Shown: one piece after another, positions 61,099 through 64,000 of the stretch
Numbering within the stretch: position 1 is the first letter of the stretch
How the letters are laid out: every line of letters starts with the position of its first letter
Source of the DNA: a bacterium
GTDB taxonomy: Bacteria > Thermotogota > Thermotogae > Mesoaciditogales > Mesoaciditogaceae
Direction: 5' to 3'
Assembly: GCA_021800445.1 (NCBI GenBank)
Contig: JAJYYZ010000001.1
Location: 62,001-126,000 of the forward strand
Length of the DNA: 64,000 nucleotides
Program-made: the position numbers and the translations under genes
The notes under the pieces: model-generated
What the model was told of the DNA's origin: nothing
Seen by the model: only the letters and a program-made list of their open reading frames with translations
Database searches by the model: none

Positions 61099-62784
61099 TC
61101 ATTCAAATTTGAATTTCTGTGTAGACCATCTTTGAAGCGGTCTCCATAACAATCTGTTTATCACAACCACACTTATCGACATCATCACAACACTTAAAGC
61201 AAGCAAATTAAGTTGGCCCGCATTCGTGAAATTATTTATCAAACTTCCTATGCCATTTGCCTGATACAATTTTCCTCCAACGTTCATGTACTCGGCCACT
61301 ATACTCGCGTTCCATGCCCCGCCGGCTGCCGTTACAGCACCTGTTACAAGATATGGAAGTACGGCCGGAATGTAAAGATCTCTCCACAACTCTCTTTTGG
61401 TGAACTCAAGTATTTTTGAGGCTTCCTTCAATTGATTTGGAATTGCCGACGCACCTGCTATGACGTTAAAAAGAATGTACCATTGGGTCCCGAGCAACAT
61501 CAAAATTATCGAACTCCAATTTAAATTCGGAAATAGCAGGACAAACCACGGATATATCATCGGTGCTGGGAAAGATGCAAGTACTTGGACAACAGGTTGC
61601 ATTCTCTTTGAAAGTTTCAAATTTTTACCTATTATTATGCCAACGGGCAAAGCCCACATTGAAAGGCCAACGGATATGTAAACTCTCATGGCCGTCAGAC
61701 CATCTCCGGATAGTATCTTTAGAATGTCTCCCGTTCCCACATTGCCAAGAAATGCCAGAAATTTCCAGACGGCTATCACGGCAACAACGCCTGCAATGGA
61801 ATAAAAGATAACATTGCCGACTTTGCTTTCTTCTTTGTTTTGAACAAAACTCTGAGAAGGGTGGGGCTTGACCATGTTAATTCTTATTGACCTGAGATTT
61901 GCAAGTTCTCTGAAAAATCTAAGCACATGGGAGTTTTTCAACACATCCAATATGAAAGACTTTGGTTCTTCTTCGGATCCGACTTCATCCATCTTGAATT
62001 TGTCAGCCCATGCAACTATAGGTCTCCAGAAAAACATGTCTATCGCAAGGATCATCAAGATCATCGCAATTATGGCATAAAATTCGCCTGGTACATACCC
62101 TTTATCCATGGCGACGGCCATGTAAGATCCGACTCCGGGTAATCTGAAATTTTGATTTCCAAGTGTAAAAGCCTCACAAACGATAAGAAAAAACCATCCT
62201 CCCGCCATTGACATCATGCTGTTCCACACAAGTCCGGGCATAGCGTAAGAAACTTCAACATTCCAAAAAATTTTCCATTTGGAAAAGCCGTAAATCTTGG
62301 AAGCCTCAACTAAATCTCTTGGGACGGATTTAAGAGATTGGTAAAAACTGAAAGTCATGTTCCATACCTGTCCTGTGAAGATCATTATTATGGAGGCAAG
62401 TTCAAGACCGATGTTGCTGTGCGGAAAAAGCGCTATCATGGCAAGAATAACACCGGGCAGAAAACCAAGTACCGGAATAGACTGAAAGATATCAAGCAGA
62501 GGGATTAAAACCCGTTCGGCATACCTGTTACGCGCCGCAACGTAACCGTAAATTAAGGTGAAGATTAAGGAAAAGCCATAGGCTATAAAGCCTCTCGACA
62601 TCGAAAGAAAGGTGTAGCCAACGAGGGCAACGGGAGACATGGAGATCTTCGCTTCGTAGACTATGGTTCCCGTCCATCGATGGGCGAGCAGAGTTATGCC
62701 CCAAACTATAAGGGCTAAAATGGCAAATACTACCACATCGTAGATCGAAAAGTGGAGGATCTTCTTCTCGATCGCACGAACCAT
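61099..62784 (-). CDS. Fused double ABC permease (NitT/TauT type)
   Basis: A 561-residue membrane protein with two binding-protein-dependent permease domains in one chain (about 60-255 and 340-555). Both carry the EAA coupling loop: EASKIYGFSKWKIFWNVEVS and EASKILEFTKRELWRDLYIP. The fused form is found in nitrate/sulfonate-like transporters with the ABC-associated ATPase. No substrate-binding protein gene is near. An alternative start is a GTG at 62790; GGAG lies upstream of both. Confidence 0.85.
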   Translation of the reverse strand: MVRAIEKKILHFSIYDVVVFAILALIVWGITLLAHRWTGTIVYEAKISMSPVALVGYTFLSMSRGFIAYGFSLIFTLIYGYVAARNRYAERVLIPLLDIFQSIPVLGFLPGVILAMIALFPHSNIGLELASIIMIFTGQVWNMTFSFYQSLKSVPRDLVEASKIYGFSKWKIFWNVEVSYAMPGLVWNSMMSMAGGWFFLIVCEAFTLGNQNFRLPGVGSYMAVAMDKGYVPGEFYAIIAMILMILAIDMFFWRPIVAWADKFKMDEVGSEEEPKSFILDVLKNSHVLRFFRELANLRSIRINMVKPHPSQSFVQNKEESKVGNVIFYSIAGVVAVIAVWKFLAFLGNVGTGDILKILSGDGLTAMRVYISVGLSMWALPVGIIIGKNLKLSKRMQPVVQVLASFPAPMIYPWFVLLFPNLNWSSIILMLLGTQWYILFNVIAGASAIPNQLKEASKILEFTKRELWRDLYIPAVLPYLVTGAVTAAGGAWNASIVAEYMNVGGKLYQANGIGSLINNFTNAGQLNLLALSVVMMSISVVVINRLLWRPLQRWSTQKFKFE

Positions 62785-62855
62785 TTTCACTCATCTCCAA
62801 CACCTCCATGTTAACTTTAACAAGATTCTACCATAAAAATTGTGAATCTTTTCAA

Positions 62856-63695
62856 TCATTTCTTTTGCCATTTGCCGTAAGATACATTAACAATCTCCGC
62901 TTTTTCCTCAAGGTAGGCGAGTATGGCACTTTCAAATGATCTGAAAAGGTAAAAAGTACCTGAGTTAAGATGTAAATTCTTCGATTCCGCGATTTCAAAA
63001 CATATCTCTTCGACGCTCCTTGGGAGCGTAAGCGTGTCAAAAGTAATTTTGACGAAATCCATAAGCGCTTCTCTTGTGGCTTTAATATCCTTGGACGGAT
63101 CATCTTTTGGATCACCGTGGGATGGGACATAAAAGTCGGCATTTGTTTCCGTCACTTTTTCAAGAGAATCAAGAAATACTTTTGCATCCACAAGATATGG
63201 GTATGTGTATTTTTGAATTATCTCCTGACCAAAATAAGCATCTCCGCAAAAAAGCACGTCGCCAAATTTTACTCCTGTCATACCCGGAGAATGTCCGTTG
63301 AGTTGAACGAATTCCATATCCGAAGGCCATTTTTCGTCTTGAAAGGATCGTATGGCGGAACTTTTAGCCTTGAAAAAAGACGCTTCAAGCACGCGCGGAG
63401 GATTTGCACCGTACAGGTAAAATGATTCCATGAATGGCTTTTCGATGAACACCATTTCCAGATCATCGGCATAAATTCTTGCACCCATTGAGGCAAAGAG
63501 ATGATTTCCCTGAATGTGATCGGCGTGAGAATGGGTATTCAAAACAAAGTCGACGTTGCCTATTTCTTCTGAAAGCGACTTCGCGAATTTTTCACTTGAA
63601 CCTGTATCTATGAGATACCTTTTGCCATCGCACTTTATCAGCCCGACATTTGTATTTCCTCTTTTTAACCAAATGCCATTGGATATTTGGTCCAT
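62856..63695 (-). CDS. Metallo-beta-lactamase-fold hydrolase
   Basis: A 279-residue hydrolase of the MBL fold. The metal motif is NTHSHADHIQGNHLF near residue 55, with further ligands in NGHSPGMTGVKFG and VPSHGDPKDDP. This glyoxalase-II-like group binds two metals (Zn or Fe); substrate not predictable. A helical C-terminal domain (about 225-279) may be a dimer or regulatory part. Start is the ATG at 63695, 6 bases after GAGGTG. It lies about 70 bases upstream of the permease gene in the same direction. Confidence 0.85.
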   Translation of the reverse strand: MDQISNGIWLKRGNTNVGLIKCDGKRYLIDTGSSEKFAKSLSEEIGNVDFVLNTHSHADHIQGNHLFASMGARIYADDLEMVFIEKPFMESFYLYGANPPRVLEASFFKAKSSAIRSFQDEKWPSDMEFVQLNGHSPGMTGVKFGDVLFCGDAYFGQEIIQKYTYPYLVDAKVFLDSLEKVTETNADFYVPSHGDPKDDPSKDIKATREALMDFVKITFDTLTLPRSVEEICFEIAESKNLHLNSGTFYLFRSFESAILAYLEEKAEIVNVSYGKWQKK

Positions 63696-64000
63696 TCTAC
63701 ACACCTCTTTGAATTACACCGTTTTCATCGCTCAGAGTTTTCCGAGTATATACTTAACTTATTTTAAAAGCCGAATGTTCATTTACTTTAAGTGGAGGGC
63801 AGGATGCCTCGATCAGTGAACAGTGACGAGTGAGTAGTGAAGAGTTTTTCTGATTACAGATTGCTACGAGCCACAACCTACCCGCCATCAGGAGGCACCT
63901 GCCGCAGCGATGATTCGGAACTTAAAGTTGGTTCAATATATTTGTCCTTTCTTTGTCAAGTGCCGCTTTGATCGTTAATTTGGTATCCTTCAAAGGATGA
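63696..64000. other. Intergenic end of window
   Basis: About 300 bases with no gene visible. It contains a degenerate repeat of the word agtga (63817-63845, with spacing of 7-8 bases). On - a TTGACA at 63960-63955 may be part of a promoter, but no good -10 box stands at the right distance. Confidence 0.4.

Overview
The window looks like a chromosomal segment of a thermophilic or moderately thermophilic, anaerobic, low-to-mid GC bacterium, most likely of the Thermotogota or a close relative. This is inferred from gene content: a two-subunit glycine decarboxylase (GcvPA/GcvPB), V-type ATPase subunits, a TM1266-family regulator, a short AhcY, a hydrogenase-4/Mrp-like membrane complex and IS200/IS605-type palindromes. 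No rRNA or strict marker is present, so the phylum call is moderate only.

Layout. 1-11.8 kb: late structural module of a siphovirus-like prophage, all on +: capsid, connector, tail completion, tail tube, tail chaperone with a -1 frameshift signal, tape measure, tail tip and repeat-rich fibre proteins, and an XhlA-like membrane protein. No lysin, integrase or packaging gene is in view. 12-15.1 kb: an HD-GYP c-di-GMP phosphodiesterase and an unknown coiled-coil protein. 15.2-15.5 kb: a tRNA operon (Leu-UAA, initiator Met, elongator Met on -) with a near-consensus promoter. 15.8-17.1 kb: an EamA transporter overlapping tail-to-tail with a very acidic protein. 16.7-24.3 kb (-): an operon for a complex I/group 4 hydrogenase-like membrane complex. 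24.4-25.1 kb: a Phd-PIN toxin-antitoxin pair. 25.1-25.8 kb: a dense regulatory intergenic region. 25.8-28.8 kb (+): two MutS-like ATPases. 29-31.5 kb: PadR regulator plus ABC exporter. 31.8-38.3 kb: S1 protein, ispE, the glycine cleavage system, a class II amidotransferase and a DUF2007-like protein. 38.4-43.1 kb: a branched-chain amino acid type ABC transporter. 43.3-47.4 kb: TM1266-like regulator, transposon-end repeats and V-ATPase subunits K, I, C. 47.4-57.3 kb: murJ and an eno-murE-murF-mraY-murD-ftsW-murG cluster. 57.4-63.7 kb: arcA, ahcY, a NitT/TauT-type ABC transporter and a metallo-beta-lactamase-fold hydrolase.

The most striking part is 17-29 kb. I read two fluoride (crcB-motif) riboswitches, pointing in opposite directions about 1.4 kb apart. 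One (-) appears to control translation, through a hairpin that buries the Shine-Dalgarno of the first gene of the hydrogenase-like operon. The other (+) appears to control transcription through a terminator ahead of the MutS-like pair. The hydrogenase-like complex is a 'ghost': the large subunit has lost three of the four Ni-Fe cysteines, the small subunit has lost all four Fe-S ligands, and no ferredoxin-like subunit is encoded. Both antiporter-like subunits nevertheless keep the Glu/Lys pair used in ion pumping. Together this suggests a fluoride-responsive regulon with an ion-translocating membrane complex that no longer does redox chemistry. Between the two switches lies a cobalamin riboswitch with a terminator and no gene behind it, next to a transposon-end palindrome. 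Five such palindromes occur in the window; one carries what looks like a TnpB 3' end/omega-RNA remnant.
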